A stretch of 64,000 nucleotides of DNA from Odiellus spinosus (Eukaryota > Arthropoda > Arachnida > Opiliones > Phalangiidae), in the NCBI GenBank assembly GCA_963920705.1, contig CAWUCO010000097.1, positions 930,001-994,000 of the forward strand, in the 5' to 3' direction. Positions 36,801 through 52,379 of this stretch are shown here, one piece after another. The translations under genes and the position numbers were made by a program. The notes beneath the pieces were generated by a model. The model was not told the DNA's origin. It did no database searches and saw only the letters and a program-made list of their open reading frames with translations. Each line of letters opens with the position of its first letter. The stretch's first letter is position 1.

Positions 36801-38230
36801 TTCAAGAAATCATACAATATCAAAATAGTCAAATTTCAGATTTTAAAAATTCGATTTTTGATATTAGATGTTTTTTGAATTGGCTATATTTTCCATGTTT
36901 TTCAACGGATTTTCCAAAACCCTTGTTTTTTAGATAGACCAAAATTTTGTCTTTCGAGTGGTCTTAATTTTGTCTAAATCGCTTTAAAATCAAAAGTTTT
37001 GTGTCCATTTGAATCCAATAATCTTGGATTTTTAAGTGTTTTTGCTTAATTTTAACCAATTTTATATTTGTCACAATTTTGCAATTTAGACAAAACCAAA
37101 GTCATTCGAAAGAGCCATTAATGGAAAGTCTAAATAATAAGAGTTTTCAAAAATCCGTTGAAAAACAAGAAAAATATGGCCAATTCAAGAAATCATACAA
37201 TATCAAAATAGCCAAATTTCAGATTTTAAAAATTCGCTTTTTGATATTAGATGTTTTTTGAATTGGCCATATTTTCCATGTTTTTCAACGGATTTTCCAA
37301 AACCCTTGTTTTTTAGATAGACCAAAATTTGGTCTTTCGAGTGGTCTTAATTTTGTCTAAATCGCTTTAAAATCAAAAGTTTTGTGTCCATTTGAATCCA
37401 ATAATCTTGGATTTTTAAGTGTTTTTGCTTAATTTTAACCAATTTTATATTTGTCACAATTTTGCAATTTAGACAAAACCAAAGTCATTCGAAAGAGCAA
37501 TTAATGGACAGTCTAAATAATAAGAGTTTTCAAAAATCCGTTGAAAAACAAGAAAAATATGGCCAATTCAAGAAATCATACAATATCAAAATAGTCAAAT
37601 TTCAGATTTTAAAAATTCGCTTTTTGATATTAGATGTTTTTTGAATTGGCTATATTTTCCATGTTTTTCAACGGATTTTCCAAAACTCTTGTTTTTTAGA
37701 TAGACCAATATTTGTTGTTTCGAGTGGTCTTAATTTTGTCTAAATCTCTTTAAAATCAAAAGTTTTGTGTCCATTTGAAACCACTAATCTTGGATTTTTA
37801 AGTGTTTTTGCTTAATTTTAACCAATTTTATATTTGTCACGTTTTGGCAATTTAGACAAAACCAAAGTCATTCGAAAGAGCAATTAATGGACAGTCTTAA
37901 TAATGAGAGTTTTCAAAAATCCGTTGAAAAACAATAAAAATATTGCCAATTCAAGAAACCATACAATATCAAAATAGTCAAATTTCAGATTTTAAAAATT
38001 CGCTTTTGATATTAGATGTTTTTTGAATTGGCTATATTTTTCATGTTTTTCAACGAATTTTCCAAAACTCTTGTTTTTTAGATAGACCAATATTTGTTGT
38101 TTCGAGTGGTCTTAATTTTGTCTAAATCTCTTTAAAATCAAAAGTTTTGTGTCCATTTGAAACCACTAATCTTGGATTTTTAAGTGTTTTTGCTTAATTT
38201 TAACCAATTTTATATTTGTCACGTTTTGGC
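33630..38230 (+). repeat. Array domain 5: 6-mer higher-order repeat, 2297 bp
   Basis: CATACCATATC at 34131 and 36428, CCAAAACTTGG at 33876 and 36173, and the AAAACAATAA variant at 33334, 35631 and 37928 all step by 2297 bp, i.e. six monomers minus one base. The variant set is the same as in the 8-mer domain with two monomers removed. Confidence 0.85.
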
Positions 38231-41200
38231 AATTTAGACAAAACCAAAGTCATTCGAAAGAGCAATTAATGGACAGTCTTAATAATGAGAGTTTTCAAAA
38301 ATCCGTTGAAAAACAATAAAAATATTGCCAATTCAAGAAACCATACAATATCAAAATAGTCAAATTTCAGATTTTAAAAATTCGCTTTTGATATTAGATG
38401 TTTTTTGAATTGGCTATATTTTTCATGTTTTTCAACGAATTTTCAAAAACTCTTGTTTTTTAGATAGACCAATATTTGCTCTTTCGAGTGGTCTTAATTT
38501 TGTCTAAATCGCTTTAAAATCAAAAGTTTTGTGTCCATTTGAATCCAATAATCTTGGATTTTTAAGCGTTTTTGCTTAATTTTAACCAATTTTATATTTG
38601 TCACAATTTTGCAATTTAGACAAAACCAAAGTCATTCGAAAGAGCAATTAATGGACAGTCTAAATAATAAGAGTTTTCAAAAATCCGTTGAAAAACAAGA
38701 AAAATATGGCCAATTCAAGAAATCATACAATATCAAAATAGTCAAATTTCAGATTTTAAAAATTTGCTTTTTGATATTAGATTTTTTTGAATTGGCTATA
38801 TTTTCCATGTTTTTCAACGGATTTTCCAAAACCCTTGTTTTTTAGATAGACCAAAATTTGGTCTTTCGAGTGGTCTTAATTTTGTCTAAATCGCTTTAAA
38901 ATCAAAAGTTTTGTGTCCATTTGAATCCAATAATCTTGGATTTTTAAGTGTTTTTGCTTAATTTTAACCAATTTTATATTTGTCACAATTTTGCAATTTA
39001 GACAAAACCAAAGTCATTCGAAAGAGCAATTAATGGACAGTCTAAATAATAAGAGTTTTCAAAAATCCGTTGAAAAACAAGAAAAATATGGCCAATTCAA
39101 GAAATCATACAATATCAAAATAGTCAAATTTCAGATTTTAAAAATTCGCTTTTTGATATTAGATGTTTTTTGAATTGGCTATATTTTCCATGTTTTTCAA
39201 CGGATTTTCCAAAACTCTTGTTTTTTAGATAGACCAATATTTGTTGTTTCGAGTGGTCTTAATTTTGTCTAAATCTCTTTAAAATCAAAAGTTTTGTGTC
39301 CATTTGAAACCACTAATCTTGGATTTTTAAGTGTTTTTGCTTAATTTTAACCAATTTTATATTTGTCACGTTTTGGCAATTTAGACAAAACCAAAGTCAT
39401 TCGAAAGAGCAATTAATGGACAGTCTTAATAATGAGAGTTTTCAAAAATCCGTTGAAAAACAATAAAAATATTGCCAATTCAAGAAACCATACAATATCA
39501 AAATAGTCAAATTTCAGATTTTAAAAATTCGCTTTTGATATTAGATGTTTTTTGAATTGGCTATATTTTTCATGTTTTTCAACGAATTTTCAAAAAACTC
39601 TTGTTTTTTAGATAGACCAATATTTGCTCTTTCGAGTGGTCTTAATTTTGTCTAAATCGCTTTAAAATCAAAAGTTTTGTGTCCATTTGAATCCAATAAT
39701 CTTGGATTTTTAAGTGTTTTTGCTTAATTTTAACCAATTTTATATTTGTCACAATATTGCAATTTAGACAAAACCAAAGTCATTCGAAAGAGCCATTAAT
39801 GGAAAGTCTAAATAATAAGAGTTTTCAAAAATCCGTTGAAAAACAAGAAAAATATGGCCAATTCAAGAAATCATACAATATCAAAATAGTCAAATTTCAG
39901 ATTTTAAAAATTCGCTTTTTGATATTAGATGTTTTTTGAATTGGCTATATTTTCCATGTTTTTCAACGGATTTTCCAAAACTCTTGTTTTTTAGATAGAC
40001 CAATATTTGCTGTTTCGAGTGGTCTTAATTTTGTCTAAATCGCTTTAAAATCAAAAGTTTTGTGTCCATTTGAATCCAATAATCTTGGATTTTTAAGCGT
40101 TTTTGCTTAATTTTAACCAATTTTATATTTGTCACAATTTTGCAATTTAGACAAAACCAAAGTCATTCGAAAGAGCAATTAATGGACAGTCTAAATAATA
40201 AGAGTTTTCAAAAATCCGTTGAAAAACAAGAAAAATATGGCCAATTCAAGAAATCATACAATATCAAAATAGTCAAATTTCAGATTTTAAAAATTCGCTT
40301 TTTGATATTAGATGTTTTTTGAATTGGCTATATTTTCCATGTTTTTCAACGGATTTTCCAAAACTCTTGTTTTTTAGATAGACCAATATTTGCTGTTTCG
40401 AGTGGTCTTAATTTTGTCTAAATCTCTTTAAAATCAAAAGTTTTGTGTCCATTTGAAACCACTAATCTTGGATTTTTAAGTGTTTTTGCTTAATTTTAAC
40501 CAATTTTATATTTGTCACGTTTTGGCAATTTAGACAAAACCAAAGTCATTCGAAAGAGCAATTAATGGACAGTCTTAATAATGAGAGTTTTCAAAAATCC
40601 GTTGAAAAACAATAAGAATATTGCCAATTCAAGAAACCATACAATATCAAAATAGTCAAATTTCAGATTTTAAAAATTCGCTTTTGATATTAGATGTTTT
40701 TTGAATTGGCTATATTTTTCATGTTTTTCAACGAATTTTCAAAAACTCTTGTTTTTTAGATAGACCAATATTTGCTCTTTCGAGTGGTCTTAATTTTGTC
40801 TAAATCGCTTTAAAATCAAAAGTTTTGTGTCCATTTGAATCCAATAATCTTGGATTTTTAAGCGTTTTTGCTTAATTTTAACCAATTTTATATTTGTCAC
40901 AATTTTGCAATTTAGACAAAACCAAAGTCATTCGAAAGAGCAATTAATGGACAGTCTAAATAATAAGAGTTTTCAAAAATCCGTTGAAAAACAAGAAAAA
41001 TATGGCCAATTCAAGAAATCATACAATATCAAAATAGTCAAATTTCAGATTTTAAAAATTCGATTTTTGATATTAGATGTTTTTTGAATTGGCTATATTT
41101 TCCATGTTTTTCAACGGATTTTCCAAAACTCTTGTTTTTTAGATAGACCAATATTTGCTGTTTCGAGTGGTCTTAATTTTGTCTAAATCTCTTTAAAATC

Positions 41201-43440
41201 AAAAGTTTTGTGTCCATTTGAAACCACTAATCTTGGATTTTTAAGTGTTTTTGCTTAATTTTAACCAATTTTATATTTGTCACGTTTTGGCAATTTAGAA
41301 AAAACCAAAGTCATTCGAAAGAGCAATTAATGGACAGTCTTTATAATGAGAGTTTTCAAAAATCCGTTGAAAAACAATAAAAATATTGCCCATTCAAGAA
41401 ACCATACAATATCAAAATAGTCAAATTTCAGATTTTAAAAATTCGCTTTTTGATATTAGATGTTTTTTGAATTGGCTATATTTTCCAGGTTTTTCAAAGG
41501 ATTTTCCAAAACTCTTGTTTATTAAATAGACCAATATTTGCTCTTTCGAGTGGTCTTAATTTTGTCTGAATCTCTTTAAAATCAAAAGTTTTGTGTCCAT
41601 TTGAATCCAATAATCTTGGATTTTTAAGTGTTTTTGCTTAATTTTAACCAATTTTATATTTGTCACAATTTTGCAATTTAGACAAAACCAAAGTCATTCG
41701 AAAGAGCAATTAATGGACAGTCTAAATAATAAGAGTTTTCAAAAATCCGTTGAAAAACAAGAAAAATATGGCCAATTCAAGAAATCATACAATATCAAAA
41801 TAGTCAAATTTCAGATTTTAAAAATTCGCTTTTGATATTAGATGTTTTTTGAATTGGCTATATTTTTCATGTTTTTCAACGAATTTTCAAAAACTCTTGT
41901 TTTTTAGATAGACCAATATTTGCTCTTTCGAGTGGTCTTAATTTTGTCTAAATCGCTTTAAAATCAAAAGTTTTGTGTCCATTTGAATCCAATAATCTTG
42001 GATTTTTAAGTGTTTTTGCTTAATTTTAACCATTTTTATATTTGTCACAATTTTGCAATTTAGACAAAACCAAAGTCATTCGAAAGAGCAATTAATGGAC
42101 AGTCTAAATAATAAGAGTTTTCAAAAATCCGTTGAAAAACAAGAAAAATATGGCCAATTCAAGAAATCATACAATATCAAAATAGTCAAATTTCAGATTT
42201 TAAAAATTCGATTTTTGATATTAGATGTTTTTTGAATTGGCTATATTTTCCATGTTTTTCAACGGATTTTCCAAAACTCTTGTTTTTTAGATAGACCAAT
42301 ATTTGCTGTTTCGAGTGGTCTTAATTTTGTCTAAATCTCTTTAAAATCAAAAGTTTTGTGTCCATTTGAAACCACTAATCTTGGATTTTTAAGTGTTTTT
42401 GCTTAATTTTAACCAATTTTATATTTGTCACGTTTTGGCAATTTAGAAAAAACCAAAGTCATTCGAAAGAGCAATTAATGGACAGTCTTTATAATGAGAG
42501 TTTTCAAAAATCCGTTGAAAAACAATAAAAATATTGCCAATTCAAGAAACCATACAATATCAAAATAGTCAAATTTCAGATTTTAAAAATTCGCTTTTTG
42601 ATATTAGATGTTTTTTGAATTGGCTATATTTTCCAGGTTTTTCAAAGGATTTTCCAAAACTCTTGTTTATTAAATAGACCAATATTTGCTCTTTCGAGTG
42701 GTCTTAATTTTGTCTGAATCTCTTTAAAATCAAAAGTTTTGTGTCCATTTGAATCCAATAATCTTGGATTTTTAAGTGTTTTTGCTTAATTTTAACCAAT
42801 TTTATATTTGTCACAATTTTGCAATTTAGACAAAACCAAAGTCATTCGAAAGAGCAATTCATGGACAGTCTAAATAATAAGAGTTTTCAAAAATCCGTTG
42901 AAAAACAAGAAAAATATGGCCAATTCAAGAAATCATACAATATCAAAATAGTCAAATTTCAGATTTTAAAAATTCGCTTTTGATATTAGATGTTTTTTGA
43001 ATTGGCTATATTTTTCATGTTTTTCAACGAATTTTCAAAAACTCTTGTTTTTTAGATAGACCAATATTTGCTCTTTCGAGTGGTCTTAATTTTGTCTAAA
43101 TCGCTTTAAAATCAAAAGTTTTGTGTCCATTTGAATCCAATAATCTTGGATTTTTAAGTGTTTTTGCTTAATTTTAACCATTTTTATATTTGTCACAATT
43201 TTGCAATTTAGACAAAACCAAAGTCATTCGAAAGAGCAATTAATGGACAGTCTAAATAATAAGAGTTTTCAAAAATCCGTTGAAAAACAAGAAAAATATG
43301 GCCAATTCAAGAAATCATACAATATCAAAATAGTCAAATTTCAGATTTTAAAAATTCGATTTTTGATATTAGATGTTTTTTGAATTGGCTATATTTTCCA
43401 TGTTTTTCAACGGATTTTCCAAAACTCTTGTTTTTTTAGA
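38230..43440 (+). repeat. Array domain 6: short-period (1-3-mer) higher-order repeats
   Basis: The AAAACAATAA variant comes at 37928, 38310, 39457, 40606, 41371 and 42519: steps of 1, 3, 3, 2 and 3 monomers. The pair TTTATAATGAG (about 41.34 and 42.49 kb) and TTTATTAAATAGACC (about 41.52 and 42.67 kb) marks an almost exact 1148-bp trimer duplication. Confidence 0.8.
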
Positions 43441-44299
43441 TAGACCAAAATTTGGTCTTTCGAGTGGTCTTAATTTTGTCTAAATCGCTTTAAAATCAAA
43501 AGTTTTGTGTCCATTTGAATCCAATAATCTTGGATTTTTAAGTGTTTTTGCTTAATTTTAACCAATTTTATATTTGTCACAATTTTGCAATTTAGACAAA
43601 ACCAAAGTCATTCGAAAGAGCAATTAATGGACAGTCTAAATAATAAGAGTTTTCAAAAATCCGTTGAAAAACAAGAAAAATATGGCCAATTCAAGAAATC
43701 ATACAATATCAAAATAGTCAAATTTCAGATTTTAAAAATTCGCTTTTTGATATTAGATGTTTTTTGAATTGGCCATATTTTCCATGTTTTTCAACGGATT
43801 TTCCAAAACCCTTGTTTTTTAGATAGACCAAAATTTGGTCTTTCGAGTGGTCTTAATTTTGTCTAAATCGCTTTAAAATCAAAAGTTTTGTGTCCATTTG
43901 AATCCAATAATCGTGGATTTTTAAGTGTTTTTGCTTAATTTTAAACAATTTTATATTTGTCACAATTTTGCAATTTAGACAAAACCAAAGTCATTCGAAA
44001 GAGCAATTAATGGACAGTCTAAATAATAAGAGTTTTCAAAAATCCGTTGAAAAACAAGAAAAATATGGCCAATTCAAGAAATCATACAATATCAAAATAG
44101 TCAAATTTCAGATTTTAAAAATTCGCTTTTTGATATTAGATGTTTTTTGAATTGGCTATATTTTCCAGGTTTTTCAAAGGATTTTCAAAAACTCTTGTTT
44201 TTTAAATAGACCAATATTTGCTCTTTCGAGTGGTCTTAATTTTGTCTAAATCCCTTAAAAATCAAAAGTTTTGTGTCCATTTGAATCCAATAATCTTGG

Positions 44300-47200
44300 A
44301 TTTTTAAGCGTTTTTGCTTAATTTTAACCAATTTTATATTTGTCACGTTTTGCAGTTTAGACAAAACCAAAGTCATTCGAAAGAGCAATTAATGGACAGT
44401 CTTAATAATGAGAGTTTTCAAAAATCCGTTGAAAAACAAGAAAAATATTGCCAATTCAAGAAATCATACAATATCAAAATAGTCAAATTTCAGATTTTAA
44501 AAATTCGCTTTTTGATATTAGATGTTTTTTGAATTGGCTATATTTTCCAGGTTTTTCAAAGGATTTTCCAAAACTCTTGTTTTTTTAATAGACCAATATT
44601 TGCTCTTTCGAGTGGTCTTAATTTTGTCTAAATCCCTTAAAAATCAAAAGTTTTGTGTCCATTTGAATCCAATAATCTTGGATTTTTAAGCGTTTTAGCT
44701 TCATTTCAACCCATTTTATATTTGTCACGTTTTGGCAATTTAGACAAAACCAAATTAATTCGAAAGAGCAATTAATGGACAGTCTAAATAATAAGAGTTT
44801 TCAAAAATCCGTTGAAAAACAAGAAAAATATGGCCAATTCAAGAAATCATACAATATCAAAATAGTCAAATTTCAGATTTTAAAAATTCGCTTTTTGATA
44901 TTAGATGTTTTTTGAATTGGCTATATTGTCCATGTTTTTCAAAGGATTTTCCAAAACCCTTGTTTTTTAAATAGACCAATATTTGCTCTTTCGAGTGGTC
45001 TTAATTTTGTCTAAATCCCTTAAAAATCAAAAGTTTTGTGTCCATTTGAATCCAATAATCTTGGATTTTTAAGCGTTTTTGCTTAATTTTAACCAATTTT
45101 ATATTTGTCACGTTTTGGCAGTTAAGACAAAACCAAAGTCATTCGAAAGAGCAATTAATGGACACTCTTAATAATGAGAGTTTTCGAAAATCCGTTGAAA
45201 AACAAGAAAAATATTGCCAATTCAAGAAATCATACAATATCAAAATAGTCAAATTTCAGATTTTAAAAATTCGCTTTTTGATATTAGATGTTTTTTGAAT
45301 TGGCTATATTTTCCATGTTTTTCAACGGATTTTCCAAAACTCTTGTTTTTTAGATAGACCAATATTTGCTCTTTCGAGTGGTCTTAATTTTGTCTAAATC
45401 GCTTTAAAATCAAAAGTTTTGTGTCCATTTGAATCCAATAATCTTGGATTTTTAAGCGTTTTTGCTTAATTTTAACCATTTTTATATTTGTCACAATTTT
45501 GCAATTTAGACAAACCAAAGTCATTCTAAAGAGCAATTAATGGACAGTCTAAATAATAAGAGTTTTCAAAAATCCGTTGAAAAACAAGAAAAATATGGCC
45601 AATTCAAGAAATCATACAATATCAAAATAGTCAAATTTCAGATTTTAAAAATTCGATTTTTGATATTAGATGTTTTTTAAATTGGCTATATTTTCCATGT
45701 TTTTCAACGGATTTTCCAAAACTCTTGTTTTTTTAGATAGACCAAAATTTGGTCTTTCGAGTGGTCTTAATTTTGTCTAAATCGCTTTAAAATCAAAAGT
45801 TTTGTGTCCATTTGAATCCAATAATCTTGGATTTTTAAGTGTTTTTGCTTAATTTTAACCAATTTTATATTTGTCACAATTTTGCAATTTAGACAAAACC
45901 AAAGTCATTCGAAAGAGCAATTAATGGACAGTCTAAATAATAAGAGTTTTCAAAAATCCGTTGAAAAACAAGAAAAATATGGCCAATTCAAGAAATCATA
46001 CAATATCAAAATAGTCAAATTTCAGATTTTAAAAATTCGCTTTTTGATATTAGATGTTTTTTGAAGTGGCCATATTTTCCATGTTTTTCAACGGATTTTC
46101 CAAAACTCTTGTTTTTTAGATAGACCAATATTTGCTCTTTCGAGTGGTCTTAATTTTGTCTGAATCTCTTTAAAATCAAAAGTTTTGTGTCCATTTGAAT
46201 CCAATAATCTTGGATTTTTAAGTGTTTTTGCTTAATTTTAACCAATTTTATATTTGTCACAATTTTGCAATTTAGACAAAACAGAAGTCATTCGAAAGAG
46301 CAATTAATGGACAGTCTAAATAATAAGACTTTTCAAAAATCCGTTGAAAAACAATAAAAATTTTGCCAATTCAAGAAACCATACAATATCAAAATAGTCA
46401 AATTTCAGATTTTAAAAATTCGCTTTTTGATATTAGATGTTTTTTGAATTGGCTATATTTTCCAGGTTTTTCAAAGGATTTTCAAAAACTCTTGTTTTTT
46501 AAATAGACCAATATTTGCTCTTTCGAGTGGTCTTAATTTTGTCTAAATCCCTTAAAAATCAAAAGTTTTGTGTCCATTTGAATCCAATAATCTTGGATTT
46601 TTAAGCGTTTTTGCTTAATTTTAACCAATTTTATATTTGTCACGTTTTGGCAGTTTAGACAAAACCAAAGTCATTCGAAAGAGCAATTAATGGACAGTCT
46701 TAATAATGAGAGTTTTCAAAAATCCGTTGAAAAACAAGAAAAATATTGCCAATTCAAGAAATCATACAATATCAAAATAGTCAAATTTCAGATTTTAAAA
46801 ATTCGCTTTTTGATATTAGATGTTTTTTGAATTGGCTATATTTTCCAGGTTTTTCAAAGGATTTTCCAAAACTCTTGTTTTTTTAATAGACCAATATTTG
46901 CTCTTTCGAGTGGTCTTAATTTTGTCTAAATCCCTTAAAAATCAAAAGTTTTGTGTCCATTTGAATCCAATAATCTTGGATTTTTAAGCGTTTTAGCTTC
47001 ATTTCAACCCATTTTATATTTGTCACGTTTTGGCAATTTAGACAAAACCAAATTAATTCGAAAGAGCAATTAATGGACAGTCTAAATAATAAGAGTTTTC
47101 AAAAATCCGTTGAAAAACAAGAAAAATATGGCCAATTCAAGAAATCATACAATATCAAAATAGTCAAATTTCAGATTTTAAAAATTCGCTTTTTGATATT

Positions 47201-50200
47201 AGATGTTTTTTGAATTGGCTATATTGTCCATGTTTTTCAAAGGATTTTCCAAAACCCTTGTTTTTTAGATAGACCAAAATTTGGTCTTTCGAGTGGTCTT
47301 AATTTTGTCTAAATCGCTTTAAAATCAAAAGATTTGTGTCCATTTGAATCCAATTATCTTGGATTTTTAAGTGTTTTTGCTTAATTTTAACCAATTTTAT
47401 ATTTGTCACAATTTTGCAATTTAGACAAAACCAAAGTCATTCGAAAGAGCAATTAATGGACAGTCTAAATAATAAGAGTATTCAAAAATCCGTTGAAAAA
47501 CAAGAAAAATATGGCCAATTCAAGAAATCATACAATATCAAAATAGTCAAATTTCGGATTTTAAAAATTCGCTTTTTGATATTAGATGTTTTTTTGAATT
47601 GGCTATATTTTCCATGTTTTTCAACGGATTTTCCAAAACTCTTGTTTTTTAGATAGACCAATATTTGCTCTTTCGAGTGGTCTTAATTTTGTCTGAATCT
47701 CTTTAACATCAAAAGTTTTGTGTCCATTTGAATCCAATAATCTTGGATTTTTAAGTGTTTTTGCTTAATTTTAACCAATTTTATATTTGTCACAATTTTG
47801 CAATTTAGACAAAACAGAAGTCATTCGAAAGAGCAATTAATGGACAGTCTAAATAATAAGAGTTTTCAAAAATCCGTTGAAAAACAATAAAAATATTGCC
47901 AATTCAAGAAACCATACAATATCAAAATAGTCAAATTTCAGATTTTAAAAATTCGCTTTTTGATATTAGATGTTTTTTGAATTGGCTATATTTTCCAGGT
48001 TTTTCAAAGGATTTTCCAAAACTCTTGTTTTTTAAATAGACCAATATTTGCTCTTTCGAGTGGTCTTAATTTTGTCTAAATCCCTTAAAAATCAAAAGTT
48101 TTGTGTCCATTTGAATCCAATAATCTTGGATTTTTAAGCGTTTTTGCTTAATTTTAACCAATTTTATATTTGTCACGTTTTGGCAGTTAAGACAAAACCA
48201 AAGTCATTCGAAAGAGCAATTAATGGACACTCTTAATAATGAGCGTTTTCAAAAATCCGTTGAAAAACAAGAAAAATATTGCCAATTCAAGAAATCATAC
48301 AATATCAAAATAGTCAAATTTCAGATTTTAAAAATTCGCTTTTTGATATTAGATGTTTTTTGAATTGGCTATATTTTCCATGTTTTTCAACGGATTTTCC
48401 AAAACTCTTGTTTTTTAGATAGACCAATATTTGCTGTTTCGAGTGGTCTTAATTTTGTCTAAATCTCTTTAAAATCAAAAGTTTTGTGTCCATTTGAAAC
48501 CACTAATCTTGGATTTTTAAGTGTTTTTGCTTAATTTTAACCAATTTTATATTTGTCACGTTTTGGCAATTTAGAAAAAACCAAAGTCATTCGAAAGAGC
48601 AATTAATGGACAGTCTTAATAATAAGAGTTTTCAAAAATCCGTTGAAAAACAAGAAAAATATGGCCAATTCAAGAAATCATACAATATCAAAATAGTCAA
48701 ATTTCAGATTTTAAAAATTCGATTTTTGATATTAGATGTTTTTTGAATTGGCTATATTTTCCATGTTTTTCAACGGATTTTCCAAAACTCTTGTTTTTTA
48801 GATAGACCAAAATTTGGTCTTTCGAGTGGTCTTAATTTTGTCTAAATCGCTTTAAAATCAAAAGTTTTGTGTCCATTTGAATCCAATAATCTTGGATTTT
48901 TAAGTGTTTTTGCTTAATTTTAACCAATTTTATATTTGTCACAATTTTGCAATTTAGACAAAACCAAAGTCATTCGAAAGAGCAATTAATGGACAGTCTA
49001 AATAATAAGAGTTTTCAAAAATCCGTTGAAAAACAAGAAAAATATGGCCAATTCAAGAAATCATACAATATCAAAATAGTCAAATTTCAGATTTTAAAAA
49101 TTCGCTTTTTGATATTAGATGTTTTTTGAATTGGCCATATTTTCCATGTTTTTAAACGGATTTTCCAAAACTCTTGTTTTTTAGATAGACCAATATTTGC
49201 TCTTTCGAGTGGTCTTAATTTTATCTAAATCGCTTTAAAATCAAAAGTTTTGTGTCCATTTGAATCCAATAATCTTGGATTTTTAAGTGTTTTTGCTTAA
49301 TTTTAACCAATTTTATATTTGTCACAATTTTGCAATTTAGACAAAACCAAAGTCATTCGAAAGAGCAATTAATGGACAGTCTAAATAATAAGACTTTTCA
49401 AAAATCCGTTGAAAAACAATAAAAATATTGCCAATTCAAGAAACCATACAATATCAAAATAGTCAAATTTCAGATTTTAAAAATTCGCTTTTTGATATTA
49501 GATGTTTTTTGAATTGGCTATATTTTCCAGGTTTTTCAAAGGATTTTCAAAAACTCTTGTTTTTTAAATAGACCAATATTTGCTCTTTCGAGTGGTCTTA
49601 ATTTTGTCTAAATCCCTTAAAAATCAAAAGTTTTGTGTCCATTTGAATCCAATAATCTTGGATTTTTAAGCGTTTTTGCTTAATTTTAACCAATTTTATA
49701 TTTGTCACGTTTTGGCAGTTTAGACAAAACCAAAGTCATTCGAAAGAGCAATTAATGGACAGTCTTAATAATGAGAGTTTTCAAAAATCCGTTGAAAAAC
49801 AAGAAAAATATTGCCAATTCAAGAAATCATACAATATCAAAATAGTCAAATTTCAGATTTTAAAAATTCGCTTTTTGATATTAGATGTTTTTTGAATTGG
49901 CTATATTTTCCAGGTTTTTCAAAGGATTTTCCAAAACTCTTGTTTTTTTAATAGACCAATATTTGCTCTTTCGAGTGGTCTTAATTTTGTCTAAATCCCT
50001 TAAAAATCAAAAGTTTTGTGTACATTTGAATCCAATAATCTTGGATTTTTAAGCGTTTTAGCTTCATTTCAACCCATTTTATATTTGTCACGTTTTGGCA
50101 ATTTAGACAAAACCAAATTAATTCGAAAGAGCAATTAATGGACAGTCTTAATAATAAGAGTTTTCAAAAATCCGTTGAAAAAAGAGAAAAATATGGCCAA

Positions 50201-50850
50201 TTCAAGAAATCATACAATATCAAAATTGTCAAATTTCAGATTTTAAAAATTCGCTTTTTGATATTAGATGTTTATTGAATTGGCCATATTTTCCATGTTT
50301 TTCAACGAATTTTCCAAAAGCCTTGTTTTTTAGATAGACCAAAATTTGGTCTTTCGAGTGGTCTTAATTTTGTCTAAATCGCTTAAAAATCAAAAGTTTT
50401 GTGTCCATTTGAATCCAATAATCTTGGATTTTTAAGTGTTTTTGCTTAATTTTAACCAATTTTATATTTGTCACGTTTTGGCAATTTAGACAAAACCAAA
50501 GTCATTCGAAAGAGCAATTAATGGACAGTCTTAATAATAAGAGTTTTCAAAAATCCGTTGAAAAACAAGAAAAATATGGCCAATTCAAGAAATCATACAA
50601 TATCAAAATAGTGAAATTTCAGATTTTAAAAATTCGCTTTTTGATATTAGATGTTTTTTGAATTGGCCATATTTTCCAGGTTTTTCAACGGATTTTCCAA
50701 AACTCTTGTTTTTTAGATAGACCAATATTTGCTCTTTCGAGTGGTCTTAATTTTGTCTAAATCGCTTAAAAATCAAATGTTTTGTGTCCATTTGAATCCA
50801 ATAATGTTTGATTTTTAAGCGTTTTAGCTTCATTTCAACCCATTTTATAT
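44300..50850 (+). repeat. Array domain 7: 6-mer and 8-mer steps, diverged linkers
   Basis: The linker variant TCATTTCAACCCATTTT starts at 44701, 46999, 50064 and 50830 (steps 2298, 3065, 766). At the first three sites it is followed by the arm variant CCAAATTAATTCGAAAG, so the two travel together. These are the most diverged linkers in the window. Confidence 0.8.
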
Positions 50851-52379
50851 TTGTCACGTTTTGGCAATTTAGACAAAACCAAAGTCATTCGAAAGAGCAA
50901 TTAATGGACAGTCTAAATAATAAGCGTTTTCAAAAATCCGTTGAAAAACAAGAAAAATATGGCCAATTCAAGAAATCATACAATATCAAAATAGTCAAAT
51001 TTCAGATTTTAAAAATTCGCTTTTTGATATTAGATGTTTTTTGAATTGGCCATATTTTCTAGGTTTTTCAACGGATTTTCCAAAACTCTTGTTTTTTAGA
51101 TAGACCAATATTTGCTCTTTCGAGTGGTCTTAATTTTGTCTCAATCGCTTAAAAATCAAAAGTTTTGTGTCCATTTGAATCCAATTATCTTGGATTTTTA
51201 AGCGTTTTTGCTTAATATTAACCAATTTTATATTTGTTACGTTTTGGCAATTTAGTCAAAACCAAAGTCATTCGAAAGAGCAATTAATGGGCAGTCTTAA
51301 TAATAAGAGTTTTCAAAAATCCGTTGAGAAACAAGAAAAATATGGCCAATTCAAGAAATCATACAATATCAAAATAGTCAAATTTCAGATTTTAAAAATT
51401 CGCTTTTTGATATTAGATGTTTTTTGGATTGGCCATATTTTCCATGTTTTTCAACGGATTTTCCAAAACTCTTGTTTTTTAGATAGACCAAAATTTGTTC
51501 TTTCGAGTGGTCTTAATTTTATCTAAATCGCTTTAAAATCAAAAGTTTTGTGTCCATTTGAATCCAATAATCTTGGATTTTTAAGTGTTTTTGCTTAATT
51601 TTAACCAATTTTATATTTGTCACAATTTTGCAATTTAGACAAAATCAAAGTCATTCGAAAGAGCAATTAATGGACAGTCTAAATAATAAGTATTCAAAAA
51701 TCCGTTTAAAAACAAGAAAAATATGGCCAATTCAAGAAATCATACAATATCAAAATAGTCAAATTTCAGATTTTAAAAATTCGCTTTTTGATATTAGATG
51801 TTTTTTGAATTGGCCATATTTTCTAGGTTTTTCAACGGATTTTCCAAAACTCTTGTTTTTTAGATAGACCAATATTTGCTCTTTCGAGTGGTCTTAATTT
51901 TGTCTAAATCGCTTAAAAATTAAAAGTTTTGTGTCCATTTGAATCCAATAATCTTGGATTTTTAAGCGTTTTTGCTTAATTTTAACCAATTTTATATTTG
52001 TCACGTTTTAGCAATTTAGACAAAACCAAAGTCATTCGAAAGAGCAATTAATGGACAGTCTAAATAATAAGAGTTTTCAAAAATCCGTTGAAAAACCAGA
52101 AAAATATGGCCAATTCAAGAAATCATACAATATCAAAATAGTCAAATTTCAGATTTTAAAAATTCGCTTTTTGATATTAGATGTTTTTTGAATTGGCCAT
52201 ATTTTCCATGTTTTTCAACGGATTTTCCAAAACTCTTGTTTTTTAGATAGACCAAAATTTGGTCTTTCGAGTGGTCTTAATTTTGTCTAAATCGCTTTGA
52301 AGTCAAAAGTTTTGTGTCCATTTGAATCCAATAATCTTGCATTTTTAAGCGTTTTTGCTTAATTTTAACCAATTTTATA

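Noticed and set aside
44314..44532. Longer versions of the monomer open frame (also at 12615, 38609, 47414, 50808, 51287, 51628)
   Set aside because: They arise by one-base indels or loss of a stop in single monomers, with no shared extension.
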